Made by a program: the position numbers and the translations under genes
The notes under the pieces: generated by a model
Databases searched by the model: none
The model's input: the letters and a program-made list of their open reading frames with translations, nothing else
What the model was told of the DNA's origin: nothing
In this document: one piece after another, positions 15,975-25,773 of the stretch
How positions within the stretch are numbered: the first letter of the stretch is position 1
How the letters are laid out: each line of letters begins with the position of its first letter
Source: Anabaena sp. PCC 7108
GTDB lineage: Bacteria > Cyanobacteriota > Cyanobacteriia > Cyanobacteriales > Nostocaceae
Length of the DNA: 64,000 nt
Direction: 5' to 3'
Assembly (NCBI RefSeq): GCF_000332135.1
Contig: NZ_KB235896.1
Location: 4,146,356-4,210,355, forward strand

Positions 15975-16090
15975 TGATAATAATCAAGCGGTGTTTTTAG
16001 ATAAACAAGGAAGAGAGATAGAAATTCCGGCTTGTTCTAAATTGCAAATGGCGTATTATTTGTTTGATTTTGTTGTTTAATAGAATGAAA
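15975..16090 (+). repeat. Second copy of the coaBC 3' end
   Basis: About 106 bp, from TGATAATAATCAAGC to the TAA at 16078-16080, match 15086-15191 with roughly seven substitutions, and some similarity continues past the stop. The offset is 889 bp. The copy has no start and encodes only the last 35 codons of CoaBC. With the original copy it brackets the PIN/Phd module as direct repeats. Confidence 0.95.
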
Positions 16091-16122
16091 TCACATTTTT
16101 ATTTTTACTAGGATTTTTGAAT

Positions 16123-16680
16123 ATGACAGTGCATTTATCTCAAATTGGTATTCCTATTATTCGTAGAGGACAATCATTACTGGAAGAATATCCTCAAAAT
16201 ATTGTTGGTAGTTTTTGGGTAATGTGTGGTGCATATGGATTTTTTAATGATAAACCAATTCCTGATTGGTGGATTGATATTGATTCAGCACAGAGTATTA
16301 TTAATGCTTCTGAACAAGGGTTGTTTATGGGAGGATATAAAAATGCTTTATACGCAGGATTTTGTATTATTGTTGTTGCAGATTCATTAAATCCTGTTAA
16401 TTTATCTTATGTAATTGAAAACTTAAGAATGTTGGAAGGAGAGGGAATTAATTTATTAAGAATGCGGATGTATCTTCCACCCTTTGCGGATGATTTATCT
16501 GATATAGTTGGAAATTCATTACTATTTGATGGAATAGTACAAATACATTTAGATGATTTGCTGTTAGCGCAACGACACGCAAGTTTAAGTCTAGTAGGAT
16601 GGCGGATTTTTGGCTCAATGGTTCGCTCAATTCTAGTTCGTGCTGGTGAGGATGAAGTAAAAATGCGGTCATCTATATAG
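16123..16680 (+). CDS. Conserved hypothetical protein
   Basis: A 185-residue protein starting MTVHLSQIGIPIIRRGQSLL (ATG at 16123 preferred to a TTG two codons upstream). The composition is that of a soluble mixed alpha/beta protein with several hydrophobic stretches (VGSFWVMCGAYGFF, ALYAGFCIIVVADSL) and Trp-rich PIPDWWIDID. I do not recognise the family. It lies directly after the duplicated coaBC tail and converges on the 145-residue gene at 16750, with a shared hairpin between them. Confidence 0.7.
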   Translation: MTVHLSQIGIPIIRRGQSLLEEYPQNIVGSFWVMCGAYGFFNDKPIPDWWIDIDSAQSIINASEQGLFMGGYKNALYAGFCIIVVADSLNPVNLSYVIENLRMLEGEGINLLRMRMYLPPFADDLSDIVGNSLLFDGIVQIHLDDLLLAQRHASLSLVGWRIFGSMVRSILVRAGEDEVKMRSSI

Positions 16681-16685
16681 TAATA

Positions 16686-16716
16686 ATATTAGGGTCATTG
16701 ATAACGACCCTAATAT
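16686..16716. terminator. Bidirectional hairpin between convergent genes
   Basis: Perfect 11-bp stem ATATTAGGGTC / GACCCTAATAT with a 9-nt loop, placed between the stops of two convergent genes (16680 and 16750). It fits a terminator acting on both strands. Confidence 0.8.
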
Positions 16717-16749
16717 CTATCAATGAGAATTGTACTCATAAGCAAACCT

Positions 16750-17187
16750 CTAATAATTAAGAGGTCTTTTGATTGTAGTAGGATCGAGATTTACTTCATC
16801 ATCCTCATCTACATCTATACCATCTTCTGGCATTAAAGGCTCGAAACTATTACGAGTTGGAAGTTCGGGTAAACCTCCTAACATAGCAATTGCTTCTATT
16901 AATAAATCAATACTCTCAACATCACGATGTTTTTGCACAACACGCACAGAGCTAGATATTACACGTAACCCTCCGCGCAAACGATCAACATCACGAGCTA
17001 AACCTAATAAACGTTGAAAATCCTGTTCTTCAAGAATGCGGTATTGTCCAGTTTTAGTAGTTAAAGTAGCAACTGTCCCACTTTTTACAGATTCAAGAGC
17101 TTTTCCACCTTCTGTGCGAAATTTTTCAAATGATGACCAATTTGGACCATTTTGTAAATTAAGTGATTTTTCTGCTGTAATTGCCAT
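16750..17187 (-). CDS. Hypothetical protein, possibly antitoxin-like
   Basis: A 145-residue protein. Residues 38-75 (GTVATLTTKTGQYRILEEQD, FQRLLGLARDVDRLRGG) faintly resemble the C-terminal half of Phd-type proteins. The C-terminus is strongly acidic (MPEDGIDVDEDDEVNLD). I cannot place it in a family. It is preceded by 180 bp of AT-rich DNA and converges on the 185-residue gene. Real by codon use and by the terminator at its 3' side. Confidence 0.65.
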   Translation of the reverse strand: MAITAEKSLNLQNGPNWSSFEKFRTEGGKALESVKSGTVATLTTKTGQYRILEEQDFQRLLGLARDVDRLRGGLRVISSSVRVVQKHRDVESIDLLIEAIAMLGGLPELPTRNSFEPLMPEDGIDVDEDDEVNLDPTTIKRPLNY

Positions 17188-17372
17188 AGCTATATTTTCC
17201 CACCTCTGTTTTACCTCTCCTTGGGATTTTAGCTTATTTTCTTTGAAAATACATTGGTATTTCGTTGTGTAACCGTGGATAACAAATAAACACTATACTT
17301 GCGTAGGGAAATTACACGCTAATTTTTTAAGCGTAATTTTTCCTTTTTATTAGAATTGTAGCGCCGTGAAAA

Positions 17373-17597
17373 TTACGCAACTTTCAAAGACTTGCCTAAA
17401 ACGTGCGGTTCGGGAAGCGGTTCACCATCTGCTAAACATGACTCAATCAGCATTTCTAACACTTCCTGACCATTTTTTAAAGCTTCTTCGTAAGTTTCTC
17501 CATGAGTACAAGGCTGCATTACATTAGTAAAATCAGGCAGTGAAACTATATAACATTTATCTTCTTCAGACCATTGAATAATTATTGTATATTTCAT
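17373..17597 (-). CDS. HicB-like protein
   Basis: A 74-residue partial RNase H-like fold: MKYTIIIQWSEEDKCYIVSL, PDFTNVMQPCTHGETYEEAL, KNGQEVLEMLIESC. This is the short HicB form (antitoxin of HicA) lacking a separate DNA-binding domain. No HicA gene is adjacent; the 60 bp upstream show only a short open stretch ending LKKIEADEQEKPKE with no start codon, too short to name. It may be a solitary HicB or work with a distant HicA. Confidence 0.8.
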   Translation of the reverse strand: MKYTIIIQWSEEDKCYIVSLPDFTNVMQPCTHGETYEEALKNGQEVLEMLIESCLADGEPLPEPHVLGKSLKVA

Positions 17598-17664
17598 TCT
17601 TTTGGTTTCTCCTGTTCATCTGCTTCAATCTTCTTTAGTTCATAGAAGTTTTAGAGTTTAATGA

Positions 17665-18069
17665 CTAACTAATCGAATAAGGAATTGGTTTAATAAACTG
17701 GCTATTTGCACGCACAAAACATCGAATTTTTATATCTTCTGCACTACCTTCCTTGGCAACATATAACCACGGTTTACCTCGTTTATCTCGATAAATTTTT
17801 GGCGTTCCTACAATATTGATATTGTTGCCTTTTAAAAGCGATCGCACAACACGGTAATTTTCTCCAGCTTGAGCGCGGCAATTAAGTTTGTTAGTTACAA
17901 CCCCCCACACCAAATGTGGAGATTGTTTCCCATTTTTAAACTTACTGAAAATTGATGTGTAGTCACCTTGTTTGTTTGCTTGAGGATATTGGAAATTAGG
18001 TTGAGCGACCGCTAATGTAGGAGCGAGAGAAATTGCTGTACTCAAAGTAATTGATAAAAGTGATTTCAT
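17665..18069 (-). CDS. Exported SH3-like small protein
   Basis: A 134-residue protein with a signal peptide (MKSLLSITLSTAISLAPTLA, cleavage after AVA near residue 22). The mature part has two Cys (NCRAQAG near 63 and IRCFVRA near 117) that could pair, and the pattern LNCRAQAGENYRVVRSLLKG with GKPWLYVAKEG is that of a bacterial SH3-like domain, often found in proteins that bind cell-wall material. The ATG overlaps the stop of an upstream duplicate of its own 5' end. Confidence 0.75.
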   Translation of the reverse strand: MKSLLSITLSTAISLAPTLAVAQPNFQYPQANKQGDYTSIFSKFKNGKQSPHLVWGVVTNKLNCRAQAGENYRVVRSLLKGNNINIVGTPKIYRDKRGKPWLYVAKEGSAEDIKIRCFVRANSQFIKPIPYSIS

Positions 18070-18170
18070 TGTTTGTTTGGTTGAGGATATTGGAAATTAG
18101 GTTGAGCTATTGCTAATGTAGGAGCGAGAGAAATTGCTGTACTCAAAGTAATTGATAAAAGTGATTTCAT
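18066..18170 (-). pseudogene. Duplicated signal-peptide mini-ORF
   Basis: A 34-codon frame, MKSLLSITLSTAISLAPTLA plus 14 residues, is a tandem copy (about 95% identical over about 100 bp) of the first 32 codons of the gene at 17665-18069. Its TGA stop overlaps the ATG of the full gene (CAATGA). It would be exported or cleaved as a 12-residue peptide. It may be a simple tandem duplication, but the coupling could affect translation of the full gene. Confidence 0.85.
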
Positions 18171-18205
18171 TATCTCTCCTCCTTTGCGCCTTTGTGTGAG
18201 AAATC

Positions 18206-21200
18206 CTATTTATATAAAACCTTATTATCCTCACTTGCTTCCAAATGCTGATACTTGCGAACAGGTTGCAAACGCTGACGAATTTTGCCAATGATGATAT
18301 AAAGAATTGGCACAATAAATAAACTTAAAAAAGTCGCCACAAACATTCCCCCAAATACAGCAGTACCCAGAGATTGACGACTTGCTGCACCCGCACCCGT
18401 CGCAATTACCAGAGGAAAAATCCCTAACAAAGTCGAAAAAGCAGTCATCAAAATTGGACGTAAACGACCTTTTGCCGCTTCAACTGCTGCTTTGGAAATT
18501 GATAAACCTTGTTGTTCTTGTAATTGATTAGCAAATTCCACAATCAAAATTGCGTTTTTACTTGCTAAACCAATTAACATCACTAACCCTACTTGGCAAA
18601 ATACATCATTATTTAAACCTCGTAATGATTGTGATGCTAAAGCTCCCATAATAGCTAAGGGAACAGCCAGCATAATAATCAAAGGATCAACATAGTTTTC
18701 ATATTGAGCAGCTAAGACCAAAAAGACGAAAACTAAACCCAAACCAAAAATGAGCGGTGCTTGTCCACCAGATTCTTTTTCCTGAGCGACAATACCCGAC
18801 CATTCATATCCCATACTTGTAGGTAATATCTTTTTAGCTAGTTGTTCCATAGCTAAAGTTGCTTGTCCAGAACTAAAACCAGGAGCAGGAGAACCGTTAA
18901 TTTCAATAGAACGAAATAAGTTGTAGTGATTAATAGTTTGCGCTCCCGTTGTTGGAGTTAATTTCACTAAACTATTCAAAGGAATCATCTGATTAGTTTC
19001 AGAACGGACATTTAATAAACCGATATCATCAGGATTGGAGCGAAACTGAGCATCAGCTTGGATATATACCCGATATGTGCGAGAAAGGTAATTAAAATCA
19101 TTGACATATCGTGAACCCAAATAAGTTTGTAGGGTTCTAAAAATATCGTCAATGGAAACTTGCAGAGATTTAGCTTTATTGCGGTCAACTTCAATTAAAA
19201 TTTGTGGTGTATTCGCTGTAAAAGTGCTAAATACAGCTTGCAGTCCTGGGGTTTGATTCCCCTGCATCATGAACTGACCAACCGTTTGCAGCATAGAATT
19301 CAAGCTGTTAGTGCCGGCTATGTCTTGTAACTGAAACTGGAACCCGCTAAAACTACCTAAGCCACGAATTGCGGGAGGATTAACTGGAAAGACTCTAGCT
19401 TCAGTAATTTCTGCGAATTTTTGTCTTAAATTGCCAATAATAGCTTGTACAGATTGATTTGGTTGTGTACGTTCATCCCAGGATTTGAGAGTTGTAAAAA
19501 TTACGCCACTGTTAGCAGTATTCCCACTAAAACCAAAACCACCGATAGCGAAAGTACCTGTAATTTCAGGTAATTGGAGGATTTCTTTTTCTACCTCACT
19601 CATGACTTTGCTGGTGTATTGGAGTGAAGAACCTTCTGGACCTTGAATAATTGTAATGAAATAACCTTGATCTTCGTCGGGTAGAAATGATGAAGGTACG
19701 GTCATGTACAGCCAAGCTGTGACACCCAATAAACCAATAAATGCGATCGCAATGATCCCTTTGATTTTTGTCAGAAACCTTAAAGATCGCTCATATCCCC
19801 GGCTCATGGCTTCTAAGAACCAGTTAATTCGACCAAATACCCAACCTAAAACACCCCTAGGTACAGGTTTTTGCCGTAATAACAAAGCGGAAAGAGAAGG
19901 TGTGAGGGTCAAAGCTAAAAATGTAGAAATGGCGATGGAAAAGGCAATTGTCAGCGCAAATTGCTTGTAAATTTGTCCAGTTGAACCGGGGAAAAACGCC
20001 ACCGGAACAAACACAGCCATTAGTACCAAAGAAGTCGCAACTACAGCCCCCGTTAATTGCGACATAGCTAAAGAAGCGGCCTTACGGGGTGGTATTCCTT
20101 CTTCTTGAATTAAGCGGGAGATATCTTCAACTACAATAATTGCGTCATCAACTACCATTCCTGTTGCTAGGGTCAAACCAAACATGGTCAAGATGTTGAT
20201 AGAAAACCCAAAGGCTTTTACAAAGGCAAAAGTGCCAACTAAAGCCAGGGGAATAGTGATCACAGGAATTAAAGTAATGCGCCAATCTTGTAAGAAAATA
20301 AAGATGACAAGAATAACCAGAGCGATCGCTTCCAATAGCGTTTTTACAACTTCTGCTAATGACTCTTCTATAATCGTAGTGGTGTCAAATGCCACTTGAT
20401 ATTTCATCCCTGGGGGAAAGCTTAGGGACAATCGCGCCATTTCCTTTTTGACTGAATTCGCAACGTATAAGGAATTACTTCCCGGTGACGGAAATATCCC
20501 CAGCCCTACACCTTCATTCCCCTTAAAGCGGAGAAATGAGCTATAGCTTTGAGCGCCAAGTTCCGCCCTACCCAAATCTTTCAACTTAATCAAACTACCG
20601 TCAGCAGCAGTTTTGATCACTAAATTGTTAAATTCCTCAGCTTCTGTTAGCCTACTAACTGCCCTCAAATCAATTTGATACATCTGACCATCTGCGGCTG
20701 GCTGCTGTCCAATTTGCCCCGCACCCACCTGTAAGTTTTGTTCGTTGAGGGCATTAATAACATCATTAGTAGTTAAATTTCGACTAGCCAGTTTATTTGG
20801 GTCAAGCCATAGACGCATCGCATAGCGTCGTTCACCAAAAATCCGCACCTCACTGACACCTTTAATTCGTTTGAGGGCATCTACTACATATAAATCTGCA
20901 TAATTACTTAAAAAGACATTATCTAGTTGTTTGTTATCACTATACAAACCCATCGCTAACAAAATATTGTTAGTCTGTTTACTCACAGTCACACCTGTTT
21001 GATTTACCGCTTCTGGTAACTGGGGTTCAGCTGCAGTCACGCGGTTCTGCACATCCACCGCTGCAATATCTTTGTCCTGAGAGGAATCAAATGTTACAGT
21101 AATGTTACTACCACCATCATTACTACTGCTCGAAGTCATATATTTAATGCCTTCGATACCATTAATCTGACGTTCTAAAATCGTCGTTACGTTACTTTCA

Positions 21201-21373
21201 ACAATTTCTGCACTAGCACCCGGATAATTAGAACTAACAATAATCTGCGTTGGACTAATTTCTGGATACTGTGCGGTGGGCAATGTGGGAATACTGATTG
21301 CACCAACTAGCAAAATGATAATAGCGCAGACACTGGTAAATACAGGTCGCTTAATAAAGAAATCAACAAACAT
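18206..21373 (-). CDS. RND multidrug efflux permease (HAE1 family)
   Basis: A 1055-residue inner-membrane proton-driven pump of AcrB/MexB type. Seen: MFVDFFIKRPVFTSVCAIII with TM1, PTAQYPEIS, two large periplasmic loops, the proton-relay aspartates in GMVVDDAIIVVEDI (near residue 405), and a second TM set ending LSLFIVPILYIIIGKIR. Full length. It lies 59 bp downstream of the membrane-fusion gene, with the usual adaptor-first order. No outer-membrane factor is in the operon, so a TolC-like protein must be supplied elsewhere. The substrate is unknown. Confidence 0.95.
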   Translation of the reverse strand: MFVDFFIKRPVFTSVCAIIILLVGAISIPTLPTAQYPEISPTQIIVSSNYPGASAEIVESNVTTILERQINGIEGIKYMTSSSSNDGGSNITVTFDSSQDKDIAAVDVQNRVTAAEPQLPEAVNQTGVTVSKQTNNILLAMGLYSDNKQLDNVFLSNYADLYVVDALKRIKGVSEVRIFGERRYAMRLWLDPNKLASRNLTTNDVINALNEQNLQVGAGQIGQQPAADGQMYQIDLRAVSRLTEAEEFNNLVIKTAADGSLIKLKDLGRAELGAQSYSSFLRFKGNEGVGLGIFPSPGSNSLYVANSVKKEMARLSLSFPPGMKYQVAFDTTTIIEESLAEVVKTLLEAIALVILVIFIFLQDWRITLIPVITIPLALVGTFAFVKAFGFSINILTMFGLTLATGMVVDDAIIVVEDISRLIQEEGIPPRKAASLAMSQLTGAVVATSLVLMAVFVPVAFFPGSTGQIYKQFALTIAFSIAISTFLALTLTPSLSALLLRQKPVPRGVLGWVFGRINWFLEAMSRGYERSLRFLTKIKGIIAIAFIGLLGVTAWLYMTVPSSFLPDEDQGYFITIIQGPEGSSLQYTSKVMSEVEKEILQLPEITGTFAIGGFGFSGNTANSGVIFTTLKSWDERTQPNQSVQAIIGNLRQKFAEITEARVFPVNPPAIRGLGSFSGFQFQLQDIAGTNSLNSMLQTVGQFMMQGNQTPGLQAVFSTFTANTPQILIEVDRNKAKSLQVSIDDIFRTLQTYLGSRYVNDFNYLSRTYRVYIQADAQFRSNPDDIGLLNVRSETNQMIPLNSLVKLTPTTGAQTINHYNLFRSIEINGSPAPGFSSGQATLAMEQLAKKILPTSMGYEWSGIVAQEKESGGQAPLIFGLGLVFVFLVLAAQYENYVDPLIIMLAVPLAIMGALASQSLRGLNNDVFCQVGLVMLIGLASKNAILIVEFANQLQEQQGLSISKAAVEAAKGRLRPILMTAFSTLLGIFPLVIATGAGAASRQSLGTAVFGGMFVATFLSLFIVPILYIIIGKIRQRLQPVRKYQHLEASEDNKVLYK

Positions 21374-21432
21374 AGCTAATTAGGTGATAGGTGACAGGTG
21401 ACAGGTGATAGGGAACAACTTAATTTGCCGGG

Positions 21433-22746
21433 TCACTCAGGAATTATTGGTACTCCATTTCTGAGATTTTGTACCCCTGAAACTATCAGTTGTTCATCTT
21501 GTTTTAATCCTTCAATTACTTGGTAATCATTACCTTTGATATTGCCTAACTTTACCTGTTTTTGTTTGGCTATTAATTGAGAAACACCGTTAGGAGATTT
21601 CTCTGTTTCGGCCACAAATACAAAAGTTTCCCCAGCTATTCGAGATATTGCTGTAGCAGGAATCCGAACTCCTGAACGCTGATTCCAAATCACTTTAGCC
21701 CGAATCATTTGATCTGCTCGCAACTGTCCTTCGGAATTATCATATAGTGCTTTAACTAATATTGATTGAGAGTTATTGGTAATATTGGGAGAAATAAAGA
21801 ATATACTACTATTGGCTATAGTTTGACCTTGGGCGTTAATTAATGCCACTGGTAATCCTTGACGTAATTGAGTACCTTTTTCCAGTGGGATAGGAATTTT
21901 AACTTCTAAAGGTCGATTTTGAGTAATAGTAGCTAATGGTGTGGAAGTATTGACGAAATCCCCAACTTTCACAGGAATATCGCCAACAGTTCCCGTAAAG
22001 GGAGCAGTTATTTTATAATATTGAAGTTGGACTTGTTGTTGTCTAATATTGGCATCAGCTTGTTCTAAAGACTTTTCAGCTTGGGATATAGTAGCTAATT
22101 GGGCTTGAATTCGGGAATCTATCGCCCCAAGTTGGGCTTTTGCTGTCGCCAGTTTATTGGCATATAAATCTTCAGTTTGACGAGATACCGCTCCTTGTGC
22201 AGCTAATTCAGAATAGCGATTATAATCTAGTTGGTTTAATCGCACATCCGCAACATTTGCTAATCGTTCAGCTTGCAGAGATTTGAGAGTAGAGCGAGCA
22301 TTTTCTAATTGTGCTTGAGAACCTTGACCAGCAGCAGATAAACTACTCACTGCGGCTTGTTGCTGTCTGGAATCTATTTGCAGAATTGCAGTCCCAGAAG
22401 CAACTGTATCTCCTGACTTCACAAATATTTGAGCAACTTGACCTTGAATTCTGGGTTGGAGATTGACTGAACGCCTAGATTCTAAACTAGCAATGTATTC
22501 TGTGCTATCCTCAATTGTGCCAGCTTGCACTGCCGATAGTTTTACTTTTACTCCCGGTGGTGGAGCATTAGCCGCTGCTGGATTCGGTTTTTCAGGAGTT
22601 AGCAATTTCCACGCTATAGCCGTTCCACCCCCAAGTATTAATACTAGAGCTAATAACAAACGTAGCCACCGCTGTGATTTGTTTGGTGGCTCAAATGAGG
22701 GTTGTGGAATATCTGGAAAATCTGCTTGAGGCTCAGGAGATGTCAT
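21433..22746 (-). CDS. RND efflux membrane fusion protein
   Basis: A 437-residue HlyD/AcrA-type adaptor. Residues 1-30 are Pro-rich and cytoplasmic, followed by one TM helix (LLLALVLILGGGTAIAW), a lipoyl-like half (PRIQGQVAQIFVKSGDTVAS), a long alpha-hairpin with coiled coil (about 120-235), the second lipoyl half (APFTGTVGDIPVKVGDFV) and beta-barrel plus membrane-proximal domains. It bridges the permease to an outer-membrane channel and is the first gene of the operon. Confidence 0.94.
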   Translation of the reverse strand: MTSPEPQADFPDIPQPSFEPPNKSQRWLRLLLALVLILGGGTAIAWKLLTPEKPNPAAANAPPPGVKVKLSAVQAGTIEDSTEYIASLESRRSVNLQPRIQGQVAQIFVKSGDTVASGTAILQIDSRQQQAAVSSLSAAGQGSQAQLENARSTLKSLQAERLANVADVRLNQLDYNRYSELAAQGAVSRQTEDLYANKLATAKAQLGAIDSRIQAQLATISQAEKSLEQADANIRQQQVQLQYYKITAPFTGTVGDIPVKVGDFVNTSTPLATITQNRPLEVKIPIPLEKGTQLRQGLPVALINAQGQTIANSSIFFISPNITNNSQSILVKALYDNSEGQLRADQMIRAKVIWNQRSGVRIPATAISRIAGETFVFVAETEKSPNGVSQLIAKQKQVKLGNIKGNDYQVIEGLKQDEQLIVSGVQNLRNGVPIIPE

Positions 22747-23069
22747 AGGTTATAGAGAATTGAAGGAAGAAGTAATTAAAATTCCATCTGGATTATGTGC
22801 ATGGATATTAAAATTACTTATTTGGTATGATGCACTAAAAAAAACTATGTGTTAGCTCATCCAATATACAGTATTTATAATTCTTTACAATCTACCGAAA
22901 GGTGAATTATTCTCTTCTTATAACTGTAGCTTTCCATAGTAGTCTGTCAACCAACCATTAAAAATTTATGAGAAGCTTGTGTAGTCTGCTTTTTTTAATT
23001 TTTAATTTTTAATACCGCTCTGTGGTATTAGAGTCAATCTCAGACCCTGAATAGGCAAACAACAAGACT
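22747..23069. other. Divergent promoter region between pump and histidine kinase
   Basis: 323 bp between the MFP (minus) and the kinase (plus). AT-rich. The right part (about 22950-23025) contains a repeat with TTTTTAATTTTTAATTT that recurs inverted at 27277-27350, so part of the promoter region is repeat DNA. No clear operator for a TetR-type repressor is visible. Confidence 0.6.
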
Positions 23070-25682
23070 ATGAGTAGTGATTTTATCACTGTCAATAAAA
23101 ATACTTATGACTCTCTACAACAGGAACTAGTAGAATTACGTCAGCTAGTACAAAGTTTAAGTCAGGGTCAGTTATCAACCTCTCAGGGTTATAACCAGGA
23201 GCAGATGGGTTTATTTATAGAATATACACCCGCGGCGATCGCTATCTTTGACCGTCAAATGCGTTATGTATTAGCAAGTCGTCGTTGGCGACAAGATTAC
23301 AGATTGGGAGATGAGGAAATTATCGGCCGCTGTCATTATGAAGTTTTCCCAGAAATTTCCCCCTCTTGGCGAGAAATTCACCAACGTTGTCTAGCCGGCG
23401 CAATTGAACAATGTGAAGAAGAGTATCTTCAAAGATCCGATGGCACAACTGAATGGGTAAAATGGGAGATACGTCCTTGGTATCAAAATTCTACTGACAT
23501 TGGTGGAATTATCATCATTACTGAGGTAATCACCACTCGCAAACAAGCAGAAATAGCCTTAGCTAATAGTGAAAGACGCTTAAGAGATATTACCACTAAT
23601 ATGCCTGGAGCAATTTTCCAATTCACCAACCGCAATGGTGTTTGGAAAGTAGATTATATGAGCGACTTCATCCGGCAATTGGCAGGAATTACAGCCAGTG
23701 AAATAATGCAAGATCTAAATAACTTTTTTGTTCTTGTCCATCCAGAAGATTTTAATAGTTATATGAGTTCGGTCATTGAAGCCCTAGAAAATTCTACCCC
23801 TTGGCACTATGAAGGAAGACTGGTACAACCTAATGGTGAAATGCGTTGGTGGCAAGGAGACTCAAAACCAACAAAAAATGAACAGGGAGAAATTATTTTT
23901 TGTGGAGTACTTTTAGATATTACTGCTCGTAAGCAAGCCGAAGAAGCACTCAAAACACTCAATGAAAATTTAGAAAATAAAATCCAAAAACGTACAGCCG
24001 AATTAAAAGAAAAAGAAGAATTTTTGCGGAGTATTTATGAGGGAGTTCAGGAAATTATCTTTGTGGTTAATGTTCTAGATAATTGTGATTTTTCCTATGC
24101 AGGTTGGAATTCTTCAGGAGAAAAATTAACAGGTATACGTCAAGCAGATATTCTTGGCAAAAAGCCGGAATATCTACATGGAGAAATAGAAGGTGCAGCA
24201 GTACGTCAACGCTATCAAACTTGTGTAGAATCTGGTGAAAGCATTAGCTATGAAGAATTTATCAATATTAAAAATGAACAGACTTGGTGGCTAACGACGC
24301 TCAATCCTCTTAAATCCAGTGATGGTAAAATTTATCGTTTAGTGGGGACAAGCACAAATATTACAGAGCGTAAACAAGCTGAAGAAGCACTGAAAGAAAG
24401 TCAGCATTTTATCCAACGCATGGCCGATTCCTCTCCTAATATCCTCTATATTTTTGATTTAGAAGAACAACGGAATGTTTACGCCAATAAAGAAGTTATT
24501 AATTTGCTTGGCTACTCTAAGCAAGAAATTCAACAGATGGGTTCAGATTTAATATCTACAATTACTCATCCAGAAGATTTAGAAAAAATTAAAGCACATT
24601 GGCAACGCTTTATCAATGCTGAAGATGGAGAAATTTTAGAAATTGAATATCGGATGATACAAGCCAATGGACAATACTGCTGGTTATATAGTCGAGATAC
24701 TATTTTCAATCGTAATAATAATGGTCAAGTCAAACAAATTATAGGCGTATTAACAAATATCACAGAACGGAAAAATGCAGAAATAATCTTACAAAAACAA
24801 GCCAAAAACCTAGAAAATACCTTACGGGATCTCAAGCAGACACAAATCCAACTTATTCATAGTGAGAAAATGTCTTCACTGGGTAATATGGTTGCTGGGA
24901 TTGCCCATGAAATTAACAATCCAATTAACTTTATTCATGGCAATATTTCACCAGCCAGTGACTACATTCATGAATTTTTAAGTCTGATTGAATTATATCA
25001 ACAATACTTTCCTGAACCACCAGCAGAAATTCAAAAAAAAATTGCCGATATTGAACTAGATTTTCTGAAAACAGATTTAATAAAAATTCTTAATTCTATG
25101 AGTCTAGGAACTGATCGGATTCGAGAAATTGTACTTTCATTGCGAAATTTTTCTCGTTTAGATGAAGCCGAAATTAAAAGAGTAAATATTCATGAAGGTA
25201 TTGATAGCACCTTAATGATTTTACACCATCGTTTGCAGCCAAAATCAAAGAATTCGGAAATTTATATAATTAAAAAATACGGAAATTTGCCATTAATTCA
25301 ATGTTATCCTGGTCAACTAAATCAGGTGTTTATGAACATTTTAAGTAATGCTATTGATGCTTTAGAAGAAGCAGATTTATATCATCAGCCCAAACAAATT
25401 CATGTGATTACTGAAATGATTAATAGTGACAGATTAGCTATTCGGATCATTGATAACGGCATGGGAATTTCTGAAGAAATTATCTCCAAATTATTCGACC
25501 CATTTTTTACAACCAAGGATGTGGGTAAAGGTACAGGTTTAGGACTTTCGATTAGTTACCAAATTATAGTAGATAAACATCATGGCAACTTATCTTGTCA
25601 TTCTACTCTAGGAGAAGGAACTGAATTTATCATTGAAATTCCTACTACTCAGCTACCAGTACAGAAGAATGTTGATTTTTAG
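23070..25682 (+). CDS. Multi-PAS sensor histidine kinase
   Basis: An 870-residue cytosolic kinase with no TM segment. A short N-terminal coil precedes four PAS/PAC domains at about 45-160, 165-295, 323-440 and 445-570; each ends in a PAC-type ITERKQAE or ITARKQAE element. Coiled coils link PAS2 to PAS3 (LENLENKIQKRTAELKEKEE region) and PAS4 to the kinase. The H-box is GIAHEINNPINFIHGNI, followed by the N-box NILSNAIDAL, G1 IIDNGMGIS, the F-box LFDPFFTTKD and G2 KGTGLGLSIS. All catalytic parts are present. No receiver is fused or adjacent, so its partner regulator is elsewhere. The signal is unknown. Confidence 0.94.
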   Translation: MSSDFITVNKNTYDSLQQELVELRQLVQSLSQGQLSTSQGYNQEQMGLFIEYTPAAIAIFDRQMRYVLASRRWRQDYRLGDEEIIGRCHYEVFPEISPSWREIHQRCLAGAIEQCEEEYLQRSDGTTEWVKWEIRPWYQNSTDIGGIIIITEVITTRKQAEIALANSERRLRDITTNMPGAIFQFTNRNGVWKVDYMSDFIRQLAGITASEIMQDLNNFFVLVHPEDFNSYMSSVIEALENSTPWHYEGRLVQPNGEMRWWQGDSKPTKNEQGEIIFCGVLLDITARKQAEEALKTLNENLENKIQKRTAELKEKEEFLRSIYEGVQEIIFVVNVLDNCDFSYAGWNSSGEKLTGIRQADILGKKPEYLHGEIEGAAVRQRYQTCVESGESISYEEFINIKNEQTWWLTTLNPLKSSDGKIYRLVGTSTNITERKQAEEALKESQHFIQRMADSSPNILYIFDLEEQRNVYANKEVINLLGYSKQEIQQMGSDLISTITHPEDLEKIKAHWQRFINAEDGEILEIEYRMIQANGQYCWLYSRDTIFNRNNNGQVKQIIGVLTNITERKNAEIILQKQAKNLENTLRDLKQTQIQLIHSEKMSSLGNMVAGIAHEINNPINFIHGNISPASDYIHEFLSLIELYQQYFPEPPAEIQKKIADIELDFLKTDLIKILNSMSLGTDRIREIVLSLRNFSRLDEAEIKRVNIHEGIDSTLMILHHRLQPKSKNSEIYIIKKYGNLPLIQCYPGQLNQVFMNILSNAIDALEEADLYHQPKQIHVITEMINSDRLAIRIIDNGMGISEEIISKLFDPFFTTKDVGKGTGLGLSISYQIIVDKHHGNLSCHSTLGEGTEFIIEIPTTQLPVQKNVDF

Positions 25683-25773
25683 GCTTAACTGAACACTCTT
25701 ACGTTATAGATTAATTAATGTATCTAAAAAACCGGACTTGTTCTGGCTTAGTCTCAATAGCGAAGGTTTACAG

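Noticed and set aside
17598-17660. Possible HicA remnant upstream of the HicB-like gene
   Set aside because: Only about 14 open codons (LKKIEADEQEKPKE) without a start or HicA motif; too short to claim.
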